DNA of 64,000 bases from Fragum whitleyi (taxonomy: Eukaryota; Mollusca; Bivalvia; Cardiida; Cardiidae). The position numbers and the translations under genes were made by a program. Position 1 is the first letter of the stretch; each line of letters opens with the position of its first letter. The DNA is taken from NCBI GenBank assembly GCA_948146395.1, contig OX411544.1, positions 35,794,457 to 35,858,456 on the forward strand, read 5' to 3'. This document shows, one piece after another, positions 46,201 to 59,748 of this stretch. The notes beneath the pieces were generated by a model, which saw only the letters and a program-made list of their open reading frames with translations, had not been told where the DNA came from and made no database searches.

Positions 46201-49200
46201 CTTTAACTAATGTTTTTCTTGACATTAAACTAATAATGGAGCCTGTGCCCGACATTTCCAACAATTTGAAATATTAGTGAGGTACATGCACAGATATTGG
46301 GTAGCGTAGATAGCCACATACTGTAAATAAAAAAGTAACCTGATGGTCTACAGATACTTGTAAGCCTTATATATCTTCTTAACGCATAGTGAAGACTCTG
46401 GTCAGACTGTGCAGATGCACAGGCTGGTCAGAGTCTTTGCTTAGCGCATATTTGAAATTGTTGGAAATCTCACGCACAGGCTCTAAGTTCTTTCCTTTTT
46501 TTCAGTCTGCTATGTTTTCCGGAGCATTATTCATCCAAATTGCCTTAAAGTGGGACATGTATTTCTCTATGGGAATTCTGCTGGCCGTGACTGGAGTCTT
46601 TACATTACTAGGTACATTTTTTGTAGACGAATATGTTTTAGTGCATGATCTAAAGTCAATTTTATCAAAACATACATTGCAACATCTTAGGGTGTTGTGA
46701 CGGATGGGTAAGCGATCCATCAATTCACATATTTCCCATAATAATGTTACCACATGACAGATCCAACACTTTCCGCACTTTCGATAATGTCACTTTTGAC
46801 AAAATGGTTCACATATTTTGTTACATATCTATTCATTCATATACTTTTCACTTTGTTTCGCTTGAAAATGCAGGAAAAACCTAACGGTTCTGACAAGGTT
46901 TTATATTCAAAGCTGTATTTTTTTTTTTTTTATTTTTTTTTTTTTTATTCTGCGTTATTAATGAACTGACAGGACATTGACGAGTTAACTTTTAAATATT
47001 TTGGGTACATTGAAAAGTTAGTCGGCAATAATCGTGAAGAAGAAAATGATAATGAATAAACGCTGATTTACCTTAACCTTAAGTGCATCGCCCCGTTACT
47101 TAGGCTTCGACCTGCCTGGGGAAAATTCGTGGATAATATTAGGTGTCTCAACTTTTATATACAGGTGGACTAACAGCTGTCATGTATACAGACACGTTTC
47201 AAACAGTCATAATGGTGATCGGCTCTACTCTTGTGATGATAGTCAGTAAGTCTTTCTCTAAGAAACGGGAACCATTTCTGTACTGAACACAGATACGTTA
47301 TAAGCTATAATAAAAATGATCGGTTCTACTCTTGTCATGATAGTCATTTTAAAAGTATTAACTCTATGGAACGGGTGACAGATACGTTATTAACAGTTAA
47401 AATGGTAAATGGTGCCACCTTTGCCATGATAATCAGTATGTATTAACTTTGTGGAATGGGCGACACAGATACGTTATAAACAGTTAAAATGGTAAATGGT
47501 AAACTGTATGTGTACGAAAACGTCAATTTATTTTAAATGAATTGGTAAGTGTTTATATATTAATTAATGCTACTTTCAAGAAATATAATGTTCACACAAT
47601 TATCCATCTGGCTTCCCTTGTTATTTATTGCAAAAGCTTTTAATCCTTATTGGCTAATTCTTATAGTAGCAAAGACAACTTTTTATTTTCTTGTTGTAAT
47701 AATGTTTTCACATCGAGGGGTTCCTAGTCCTTTCGTCTGCCTTTCCGAAAATTACAGCATATGTACTTGATATCCAGATTAATTTGAACGAAACGATTTC
47801 ACAATGAAGATAAAAATACATACATTGTATATAGGCATTTAGATGTCACCGTACAATATTTTGTTATGCTGTTTTACGTTCGTTGTTTCATCGTAACCTT
47901 TCAAATCATCGATCCATGCACATCTAAATCAAAACATTTATGTCAGAAATGAGTTACGTCTCAGTAAATAGACCGACTATACTCGCAAATGAATCTTTGT
48001 AACTTTCTTAATTCCTTTAAATACAACACATCTTTAACAGGCAGTAAAATGCCTCGTGGGCCCAGCGGTTTAGGCGCTCGACTCGTAATCTGGAGGTCCG
48101 TGGTACGTGTCCCACCATCTCCGGTATATATTGATTGATAAAAACGCTTAATAGGCAGCCCCCAGTTCACCCAGATGTAGGTTTAGAAACCTTTGCCCTC
48201 CACTCGGGGGCATGAAAACATCTAGATTGACTGCTCGAAAGCGACTCTAAAATCGTAAGCTTTCGTCGCAATAGAGGAACATAAATTAGTATTTACTTAA
48301 CTTACAAGCAGTAAATGCTCAGTGCAGCATGAACTTGAAATTGATAAGGTGAATGAATTGAGATTGACATTGAATGAGTATGCGATTGTGTCGACAAAGT
48401 TAAAAATTAATTCAAATGGTGGAAATACAATATCGCTAATTTCTTCCAAGTTGGACGAAATGATCGATATTGCATTTCGTCCCTTCAAAAAACCAACGTA
48501 CTTTTCTGTAAAAACAATTTTGTGACTTCGCGGGCACTTCAAAATCAAAACGAGCAAATAATAACAAAAACTATTGCATAAAATTTACGTTTTCGGGTCG
48601 TTATCGCAATACATTAATGGACAAAACCCGGGCGTTAACGGAAGAAAACGTGGATTTATGTAAGTAAATTCGAGTGCCGTCAACGCCCGGCTTACTTCAC
48701 CTAAATGTCCTGAGTCTGGGCCTATAAACTTTATCAGTTTCTTTGTCTAACTTAATTAAGATAAAGACGTCGATCTATTCCCACGTTATTATTTTTTTTG
48801 ACGTCATTAATTTACAAAAAATGTCGGTATATACAAAAAATACGGCGCAATGCATGACGCAATTTTTCTCGGATACATAATAACCTTTACAGCTAGTTTT
48901 TAAACGTTCCTAAAATTACTTTTGCAATTTCTGTTTGAAAAAATACATAAGAATTTCTTTTCATGCATTAATAGAGTCAGTTCACGTTTTTTCGGGCGTA
49001 AACATTGGCAGAGACCGTCAAAATGATTTAACGCCCTCGTGCATCGCACTCGGGCGTTAAAACATTTTTCGGGTCTCTGCATATGTAAACGCCCTCAAAA
49101 ACATGAATTAACCCTATAATAATTTGTTCGATTTTAATAAAGTTGTAAAGCATTGTGAACAATTCTGGGGAATTTAGAAAGATTTTGGAGCGTTCTGAAT

Positions 49201-52200
49201 GGTCTTGGCGAGGATTTGGAATGAATAAATGATTGATTAAGCACGTTTTTGATCGGAATGATTGTCAATTTCACGATGCTTCTAACTGTAAAACAACATT
49301 TTACAAAAACCTCATTTTTGTGTCTACCTATATTTTCCTTAAAGGAAAATGTATCTCCCCTATATATATTTAAGATTAAGTCATTGGTTGAGCTGCACAC
49401 TTTTGTCTTTTTAATCTTACCCGAACTCCCGTCATGTGGCGCAAACGAGTCTTCCTTCGGCCCCTTTCGCGCGACAGGTCACTTTTTTCAGGTTTTGTAC
49501 GAGTCGGTGGATATAGTGGTATAGAGACGCAATACTTCAGGGCCATCCCAAGTCACCATGACAACCAATCCACGTGCGGTTTACCCAGATCAGATGCCTT
49601 CCATTTGTTCCAAGACCCAGTGACCGGCGATCAGCCATGGCCGGGGCTCGTACTGCAAGCGTCCATTGGAGGTATTTGGCATTGGTGTTGCGACCAGGTA
49701 TCCGAAAATAACTTGTAAATTGGTCAGAATGATTTTCTTCACAAAATATAGGACAAAAATAAAATTTGATAAAGTGTGCTACAAACTAGGTGAAAGAGTC
49801 AAATCTTAGAAAACCTAGTTGACACTGAATTGGCTACATTTTTTACCCTGTCAACCTTAATACTGATCAGAATGAGTATCTTGTTGAATAAAATCAACTG
49901 CGTTACAATAGCTTGTCATTTATTCCATAATCATTTTCAAATCCAATTTTAAACCGATTTTAGATTGTTTATTCAGGTGAGAGATTTAGGCCCTAACTGG
50001 CCCTCAAGTTCTAATTACATTCATGTTTTCCTTATATCAGTTGATTGTCCAGCGGTCCCTAGCGGCGAAGTCCTTATCTCACGCTAAAGGTGGAGCTCTA
50101 CTCGCTGGAAGTCTGAAGATTTTACCACTTTACTTCCTTATACTACCTGGGATGATCAGTCGTATTCTATTTCCAGGTCAGTGATCTTTGATATTCGAGA
50201 CAAATTAACGAAAACCTTACAGTACACGTGTTATCAAAAACAATTTTCAAAATGCACATATAGTTCGATTTGTATTCCGTAGAAGTCCGCTGGTTTAAAA
50301 ATTATCATTTAATATCTACTAAACGTTCATTGGGAAACAAGTAACTTATAACTCACTACGATTCACTAAACATCTTACGATAATTTTTTGCGTAAGTCAA
50401 AAATTAAAGTTGCTACTACAGCAGTAACTACACATTGATTTATGCAATGAATCATCTCAGGGAATCGTCTTATAAAGACGATTCTAATGAGATATTGCAA
50501 GGCAGAATCTATCAATGATTTAAAACACCAGGCACGATTTGTGATTTTGACTTACGATAATTTTTTTCGTAAGAAGTTTAGTAAAACGGGCATCTGGTTC
50601 CTGACAAGTACACCATTTCTCAAATCCAATAGCCAATGAAAGGAACAAGACGGATAGCTCCCGGGAATCGAACCCGGGACCCTTTGGTCAAATAGAAGCC
50701 TATGATCTACCTCATTTAACACGGGCACTACATGTCATTTACAGCGTGCATATGTATTATATCTTTCATTTGCTTGCTTTTTTACATATAACCATTTCAA
50801 CTACACATGGTTGTGAATGTTTTAAAATTCTAGTAGCATTGGCAGTCAAAAGTTGAAGCCATATCTTACTTGTTTCCTTTTTAATTCTAGTTTAAAGTAC
50901 ATGTATTAGTTACAAATTGTATTCTTATAGACGAGGTTGGATGCACTGACCCAGATGTTTGCCAGAAAGTATGCGACAATCCAGTAGGATGCAGTAATAT
51001 AGCATATCCCAAACTGGTGCTCGAACTTCTACCTGTAGGTAAGACGCAAATAAGTGTGCCCTTTAACAAATGAGTGATACTTGTTAACATGTACCGTGGT
51101 GTAGAAGTACATGTTTATTTTTTGTTTTGTTTTGTTGTTGGGTTTTTTTGTTAGCTCACCCGAGCACAACGTGCTCAAGGGGAGCTTTTGGGATCACCCT
51201 GAGTTCGTCGTGTGTCGTGCAGCGTGTGTAAAATGTCCTCCGTCGCCCATTGGCGTGGCAGGGCGTGCCATTTTTCCACTTTGTAACCTTTGAACAACAT
51301 CTCCTGAACCACTTGACCGATTTCAATAAATCTTTACCAGAATGTTCTTTGAGAGTAACCCTTTTCAAAATTGTTTGCAAAATTTTGATTGGCCCATAAA
51401 TATGGCCGTGACAAATAGTGGATGGGGTGGGGTTGGGCGGCCTTACTTTGAGTCCGAAATCTTTGCACGACATCTCCGCCTGAACCACAGGACCGATTTC
51501 AATGAAACTTTATTATTATGTTCCTTGGGTGACCCTCTTAGAAAAATGTTCGCAAAATTTCGATTGGCCCCGATATGGGCGTGGCATGTTTGGGCTTATT
51601 TTGAGCCTGGAAGCTTCTCCTCAGTGACCAATGGGTGCACAAGGTTTATTTTCACTCTGAGTTCTTGGAATAACATCATCTCCTCAACGAATAGGCAATT
51701 GTGAATGAAACTTTACCAGAAAGTTACTTGGGTGATATCCACTGGACCAATAAAATTCAAGTGAGCGGTTAAAGGTTATTCTGGCCTTTTTGTTCTTATT
51801 TTGTTGTTGGTGTTGTTGTTTTAAGTGTAGCATTTTTATAAAGAATACTGTCTGGGAAACTCCCAAATAATAATGACAAATGAATTTCCCCGAATAGCAG
51901 CTGCCCCGCTGTATGACAGCCGTTATTCAACCATCGATATGAATTTTCGGAGTGATTTTTCTACAACTTTTAGGCAATATTATATGAAGCTTTCGATTTG
52001 AATAATATTACGCAAAATAAAAAAGTGCTTTCAAATTCTAGAAAAGAATTACTTTCATTATTTTTTTAAGTATGTTTTTTTAAGGATGTTTACTTCATTT
52101 GGAAACAGAGTTTCTCTGTAAAATTAAAATATTCGTAAGCTCTTTTGTTTTAACCATTTTCTTCCTGAAACTTGTGGGCCTCAGTCCAAGCCTTTCGTGC

Positions 52201-55200
52201 AAACATTGGTAAGAATGAATAGAATTAAGACACCGCTTACGACAGTATTGCACCATGCCCTCTATATGTTACCTGGCAATAGACCGAGACAATACCATTG
52301 GTTTTTATCCCCCGCCGTTTTTGGCGAAGGGGATATAGTAATGCTCTCCGTCCGTCATTCCGTCATTCCGGTTCCATCATTCCGTCCTTCCGTCACTAAA
52401 CTTGTCCGGAGCATATCTCCTAAAGTATAATAGCTATCAACTTGAAACTTTATGGGTGGATAGATCTCATGGAGGAAAAGTGCAGTGCACACGAACCACA
52501 ACTCTTGCTTGCATAATTTTGGAGTTATTGCCCTTTGTTATTTTTAAGACTAAGATTTTGTCCGGAGCATATCTCCTAAAGTATAATAGCTATCAACTTG
52601 AAACTTTATGGGAGGATAGATCCCATGGAGGAGAAGTGCAGTGCACAAGAACTACAACTCTTGCTTTCATAACTGGAGTTATTGCCCTTCGTTATTTTTT
52701 TTTTTTTACACTTAGATTTTGTCATGAGCATATCTCCTAAAGTATTAAAGATATCAACTTGAAGCTTTATGGGTGGATAGATCTCATGGAGGAGAAGTGC
52801 AGTGCACAAGAACTATAACTCTGGCTTGCATAATTCAGGAGATATTGCCCTTTGTTATTTTAAAGACTTAGATTTTGTAGGGGCTTAATTTCTTAAAGTA
52901 GAACCCTTAATCTATTAGGCTTCAGTTTACTATCAAGCTTTCTCGGCGGGGGATGGCCATGTCCGACATGGCTCTTGTTAATTTAGTATTTAACAACTGA
53001 GTCTGTGCAATAATTTCATATGTGCAAAAAGGAAAGCCTCTTGCCAGTTTGTGCATCCGCGCAGTCTGACCAGAGTTGATTAATTGAAAAATCTGGCGTT
53101 CGATGCTTCTCGAGGTACATTAGGTAGGTGACAAATTTTTGAAAATGTCACGCTCAATTGTTTGAGCCTGTGCGTGGCGTTTCCAACCTTTTCATGTGTG
53201 CGTGATGGGGAGAAATTTAGTGCTATGAAAATATTCTGCATTTGTGAGTAAAGAGTATTGGTTCCTACCTACTAAATGAGTACGTAGTGAAGCGCTGATC
53301 AAACTGTGCAGCAGCGCATACTGATCCGCAAATTTGAAATTGTTGGAAATATCACGCACATACTCATTTAGTAATCTACTCTTCCTCTAGTAAGATGTGC
53401 CGTCGTCATAGCGCAGTTGGTAGCGCGTCGGACTGACAATCTAGAGGTCCAGGGTTCGATCCCCGACGGCGGCACTCATTCTTTCCGACTATTTGTCTCT
53501 AACCAATGGGTTGATAATCGTAGACCTATGTGAGATAGCAGCTGGAGGCTAGGAAAGGATGTGATTGTTGTACTGGTGAGAGAAATACCAGGAATCCATT
53601 GTTAGGTGCTCCAGCCGTCGCGATATAACTGAAAAAAATGTTGAAAGCGGCGCAAAACTCCATTCAATCAATCAATCAATCTAGAAAGATATTGAAAAAC
53701 AGAAATATCCTGTTTATCGCTCCGTATGACAAAACGGCAGAAATTTTTTTCGAACTATACCCAGCTTTGCACGTGCACTTGTGTGCTAAGCGGGGTATAA
53801 TTTGCAAACAGTTTGTACCGTTATGTCATCCTGAACGCATAGCTGTGTGGGTATATCTGAAGGACATGAAATACATTTTATCAGAATTATATCTATATCT
53901 CGCATAATCTTTGGCTTCCCGTTGATATTTCTGGACCGATTTAATCCGTAATAGGAACATGTTATTTCAAAATTTTAAAGCAATAAAAACGACACTAAAT
54001 AATAGATGGGTTGGTCTGACGTAGAAATAAACAAGTATTAAAATATTAATCATTGTTATTCATTTGTTGATTATTTTTTCCCCTTTTCACATATGTTTTG
54101 TTTTTTTCCTTATAATTCTTTTTTAGGTTTTATTGACTTGTTATTTCAAAGTAGCTTATAAGGGAGCATATGTAGCCAAAAATAGGTCTTTTTTCTGCTA
54201 GTGAGAAATGAATTTTTTATTTACAAACTTCATAACCTATCAAACCTTCCTGGGCATAGGTTTATTTACATATTCGTTTCTTGGTTAAATAGTTTAAGAA
54301 GATTCATATACACTCCTCAAAACTCCTAAGCGGCCACTTGCCTTTTTGTTCATATGTTGTAAATGTCACATGGTTTCAGCCCGTTTTCACTTGTATAATG
54401 TAGCAAAGTCATTTATGAAGTTATCAAGAAAAAGTCAGCAAAGAAATTCAACACGAAAATGTTTTAAAATTAAGCGAATGTAGGAGTACCCTCGATTTCA
54501 AAGTTAACATTGGCGGGTGGGGTATTTTTGACATTTCTTGTTGGGGCAAGAAAAGTGAGGGAGGTTGAGACATTTCTTTTAATTTTTTGAGGTTCACATG
54601 CGTTCTACCACTGATATCGGTACTTAAATTTGATAGGATTTGCGTTTTTCAATTGTCGAAAAATTTATATTTCTCTAAAAATTGTCATTTTTGTGACTTT
54701 TGAATTTGAGGGTACAGGCACTTGATTCCGTTTTTAGGGTTTCCTGATGCATGATTTTACAAAAGAATTGGACAGAATGGTGTCTAATTGGCCACTCTTT
54801 GAAAAGGCAAAGTTAACATTTCGAAATATAAGCGAAAAATATGTGAAAAATCGAGAAATGTAAGGTGGCCGCTTAGAACTTTTGAGTAGTGTATAGCAAT
54901 TGTTCTTTATACCAAATGTTACAGGTGCCCGTGGGTTATTAATGGCTGTTATGTTGTCCGCCATCATGAGTTCATTGACCTCCATCTTTAACAGCGCCAG
55001 TACTGTATTTACAATGGACATTTGGAGAAAAATAAGGCCTGGTGCCCGGCAGAGAGAACTGATGATCACAGGAAGGTTCGATTAGCCTTATTCTTTTCAG
55101 TCAAAACCGATCTTAATATATACGGGCAATATTATTGCTAATTTACGAAATTGGCAATATTATTGACCGTGTATGGGCGTTATCGAAGATTATTTGGTAT

Positions 55201-58200
55201 GTCAGTTCAGTTTTAAAGGTGTTTTCTTTTATAAAGATTTCAATTCATATTTTCCGATCTGGTAGGTTGTCGTAATACATTGTACTGTCCAATGCACATG
55301 AACAAAGAAATATGAGCCTGTGCGTGACATTTCTACAATTTCCAATGTGCGCCAAGCAAAGACTCTGGCCAGCCTGTGCACCTGCACAGACAGACCAGAG
55401 TCATCACTTTGCTATTTGAGGATAGATTATTTCTCAAAGTGCCTTAAGACATTCTGGTAATCTTTTTATCAAACTTTTTGGGCTGTCTAGGCTGGATTGT
55501 GTTAGTCCTTTACGCACATGTCAAATTGTTGGAAATGTTACGCACAGGCTCCTATCATATTTATCTTTTAATCAAGTCATATACGGTACTGCTGTAACCC
55601 CCCCCCCCCCCGCCTCTCATTTTGCTCCTCAACGACGTTTGCATGGGCCAGCACATTGATTTACAATTTATTTTTAAAAACGATTCTCGTATGGGGAAAT
55701 ATCAATAATGTTTCGACTCAATCATTTAAATATATTTACATTTCATCATTTCACTATTTGCGTTTTACTATAAGCGTGAATAGCAAAAGCCTTGTCCAGT
55801 TCTCTTTCGGGTTTGATATTTCATCTTGCTTCCTTTTTGTTGTAGTTTCCCCTAATTGTTTTGCAGACAAATTGAAGGACGCGCATATTCATATGAGCAT
55901 AAATTGTTTAAATTAAAAAAAAAATGAAAAGAAGTAACAGAAAAGGCCAATATTTGTAAATGTTTAAAATCAAAATCCATGCACATGTAAACACAATAAC
56001 GTCTTTAACCTATTTAACGCCTTGTTAAATTCATAAGCATAATTATATTATCATTAATATCAGTTTTGAGACATATTTTATAGACCTTGAAATGTATTTT
56101 TTCGCTTCGGTATGCATAATAAACTGTATTTTGTAACCTTTCTTTCGCACCATCCTCTGTTTTGATGCAAAAAATTGTATTCACATATGTCAACACACAA
56201 ATTCTAACCCATCATACAATAAGGACCATCTGGAAACTCCCATAATTTAATACTTGAAAAACAAATCAGATTTTCACCAGCCCTGTGTTTAGAATGACAA
56301 AACGGTGCAAACTGTTTGCAATTTATACCCCGCTTTGCACGTACACCTAAGAGCAAAGCGGGGTATAATTTGCAAACAGTTTGTACCGTTTTGTCATCCT
56401 GTACATGGGACTGCATAGTTCACCCAGAGGGCGCTATTCGAAAAAAAAAACGGTATAGATGGAAGGTAAAGCAACCATTCGCGGATTCAAAAAAACAGTT
56501 TCGACCATGGTCATTTTGCGAAATCCGCTCAGTCTGATAAGGATCGACACTTTACGCATAATTCAGGTTGTCCCTTAACGCTTTACGAGTCACAATTATA
56601 TCACGGGGATGTTCAATAAGTTGTTCCCAAGCTATTGTTACTGTTGCTAGAAAACTCATACATTCTATACACTTGACTCAGTATAATGTCAATGCAAATG
56701 ATCCATTTAAAGGCCCGGTCCTATTGCAGTTACGGATACATTGTGGATATAAAACGTAGGAAAAATCTTTACATCCGCTGAAAAGACGTTATGCATGTGT
56801 TTCGTACCCTGACCACATGCCTCCTTGCATGCGCTCTGTACGTCGAGCGTCCGTCCATTGTGATTTTATCCGCGCAGAAACTTTTGATCTGCACAAAAGT
56901 TTAGGGCGGATTAAATTTCCGTTATAAACGATATAAATGTGAAACATCACGAGGAGCAAACGCTACGTATCCGACACTTTCCGTCATACTACCACTGTAT
57001 CCTCAATTCATCCGTTTGGCATCCTCGAAACTCCAATCCGCTATGGATGAAAACGTACAGAGAACGGAATTGTCAGGTACATGGAAAGTACATGTATAAC
57101 AAAGAGAATGTACACAGGTATGTTGGTATGTAAACGTATGCATCGCGTTATATTTAATGTTTCGCGTTGCATCCATTCTGTTTCCGTTCAGCATTTATAC
57201 ATGGTGTATGCGTCTAATTCTTTATGCATCCGTTATTCGAATACGTAACAATTATAACCAGTAATCGCTTCTGAGCTGTCATCCGCTTCTCTTACAATGA
57301 TCAGTCACTCAAACATTCCGTCGACGCGTCCGATAGTTTGGCCATCATCAGTTTTCATCAAGCGTATATGAGAACATAATGAATTTCACTCTTCCGCCAC
57401 GTCCGAATAGCATACGTTTGAGTCAGTTTGGCAGTGGGACCGGGTCTTTAAATATAAAATTCTTTCAGGCATTTTCAAACTAACCCAAAATAACGTCTTA
57501 TTTTATTTTTTCCCAGACTTTTTGTATTAGTTATGTGTGGACTTGCCATACTATGGGTGCCGATGATAAAAGCATTTCAAAATGGCCGCCTGTTTGTTTA
57601 CATGGTTTCCGTTGCGGGATATCTTGGTTCTCCTGTTGGTGTTTTATTTATGCTCTCCGTCTTCTGGACACGCACAACTGAAAAGGTAGGCTGGTCAAGG
57701 TAAATGTAGGGTGAACTCAGTGGACAGATTCTGAAAATGGGAAGAATAAAAAACTTTTGCCAATTCTTCATGATATGTAGCTTTGTCGAAATGTTACTGA
57801 CGTGGAAGAGAATGTTTCCCGTTTCTAGATACGTGGCCCACTGGCTTTAATAGACAGGAACCTCTGTCGACTATCATGAGTCGACAGTAGGACCAGTCTA
57901 CTGGCTTTAAAAGACATATGTGGTGGGATGTCGTGGTTCCCCGGTTTAAGTTAAGTTTATGCTCGCCGTTCTCTAAACCCGCACCACTGAAATGGTAACA
58001 AATTCAAGAGGGTCCCTTTTCGATTTTATAATACATGTATCAACAGAAATGGGTAGAAATTTGAAATCGAGGAGATTAAAAATATTCGCCAAGCGTAAAT
58101 AGCCTTTCCGTCATGTTTTTCAAAACGAAAGAGAATGTACCAGGTATTTAGTTATGCATAATTATATCAATCTTATAACCTCTTTTTGACTTGTTTTCGT

Positions 58201-59715
58201 CGATGTTTCTTACAGAAATACAAGTTTCTTAAAAAAAAAACCCACATTATGTCATTGTTCTGACAATATCCACGTGACATCATAAAATATCAAATAGGAT
58301 GGTATCACACGGATATGTGTATAGTTACAAGATAAATAATTTTATCTTATAATTTCTCTGTAAAGGGATTCTTGTATTTTAATTGGTTGTAAAACATCTA
58401 TCAAACATAAAACAAGCAATGAATAATTTTGTATGAACGTGTGAATATGCTATTTGTTTAAATATAAATGAATTCTTCACCTTTTGCTTATTTTTCGAAA
58501 TTCGAAATTTAGAAGCAAAGGGAATAACAGTCTATTCATTGTCTTCTTAGATATGGATCTACTGATTATTCTCCTTGATAAGGTTTATCTTAACTTTTCA
58601 AAATATCATATATATAAAACTTAACACTCATTGAAAGTAATTTCATAGAGTAGCAAGAAGATCAAACAGTACGTATCTTAACCTCGCTTGTGTGTTTGAA
58701 TTTCCGTTTATTTATCGTCGGCGATACCGTAGCAAATAACCAAATGAGCGACGCCCCGAGAAGACGGTTAGTTGTTTTGGGTTAGCGCAAGGCAATATGA
58801 CAAAACTACTGAACATTGAGATCAGTTCTGGTTCTATAACGGGATCCATTTAAATCACAATCACACGGGCCTCGATTTAACGTCTCACAAGAAAGACAAT
58901 TACTTCGTTAGTGTGCCAGCACGGAAATCGAACTTTCGATATCGCACATAAAATGTTTCGAAGTCATAAGCCGATTGAGCTAGTGGGCTGACACAACCTC
59001 CTTTATTTTCAGGGTGCGTTTTACGGCTTAATCTCCGGTCATGTCCTCGGCATTCTCCGCCTTGTGTTCGAGTTAATTTACCCGCCGTCGCCGTGCGGTG
59101 TGAGCGGAAACAGACCTGACATCCTGACCAAACTTCACTTTACGTATTCCGTACAGATTGAACTGCTGTTCACCGCCATCATGGTTACAGTCATTAGCCT
59201 GTGTACAAAACGACGTCCAAAACAGGAGGTAAGTCAGACCTGCGGGGGGGGGGGGGGCTTTAGTGGAACGATTAAGGAAATTGCAACCTACTTTGCACGT
59301 GTTCCAACGTGCAAAGCTTGGTACAATTCTTGAATGTTCGCAAACCCTTTCGTACACTGAATACATGGTAGGGCAAAATCCAAGATCATGAGCATACAGG
59401 TTGATGTCGTTTTTTTCTTTGTTTTTTGTTGTTGTGTTTTTTTTACATTTAATCTCTGTTTCTTTGCTTATGTGAGGTTTGACACAAAGTTATTCTGGAA
59501 TCGAAGCTACGTCTAAGTTTAGAACAGGACACGTGACATCTGTCTGATGAAGCTATGTGGCTGCGATCATTGAAATTTTCGCCTTTTAACCGATCCATGC
59601 ATCAATACTCAATCGCAGATTTATTTTCTTATCTTCGATTTCACATTAAGTCCTCATTAAGCAATCGCTCTCTCATCGGAGTATTCGTGCGACAGTACTT
59701 CCAAGTTTGGCATAT

Positions 59716-59748
<33 letters not shown>

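Noticed and set aside
53399..53474. Possible tRNA gene
   Set aside because: A and B boxes and the acceptor pairing are present, but the anticodon arm does not pair and a SINE body with (ATCA)n tail follows, with other copies in the window.
54734..55069. 111-residue minus-strand frame
   Set aside because: It is the antisense shadow of SLC5 exon 11.
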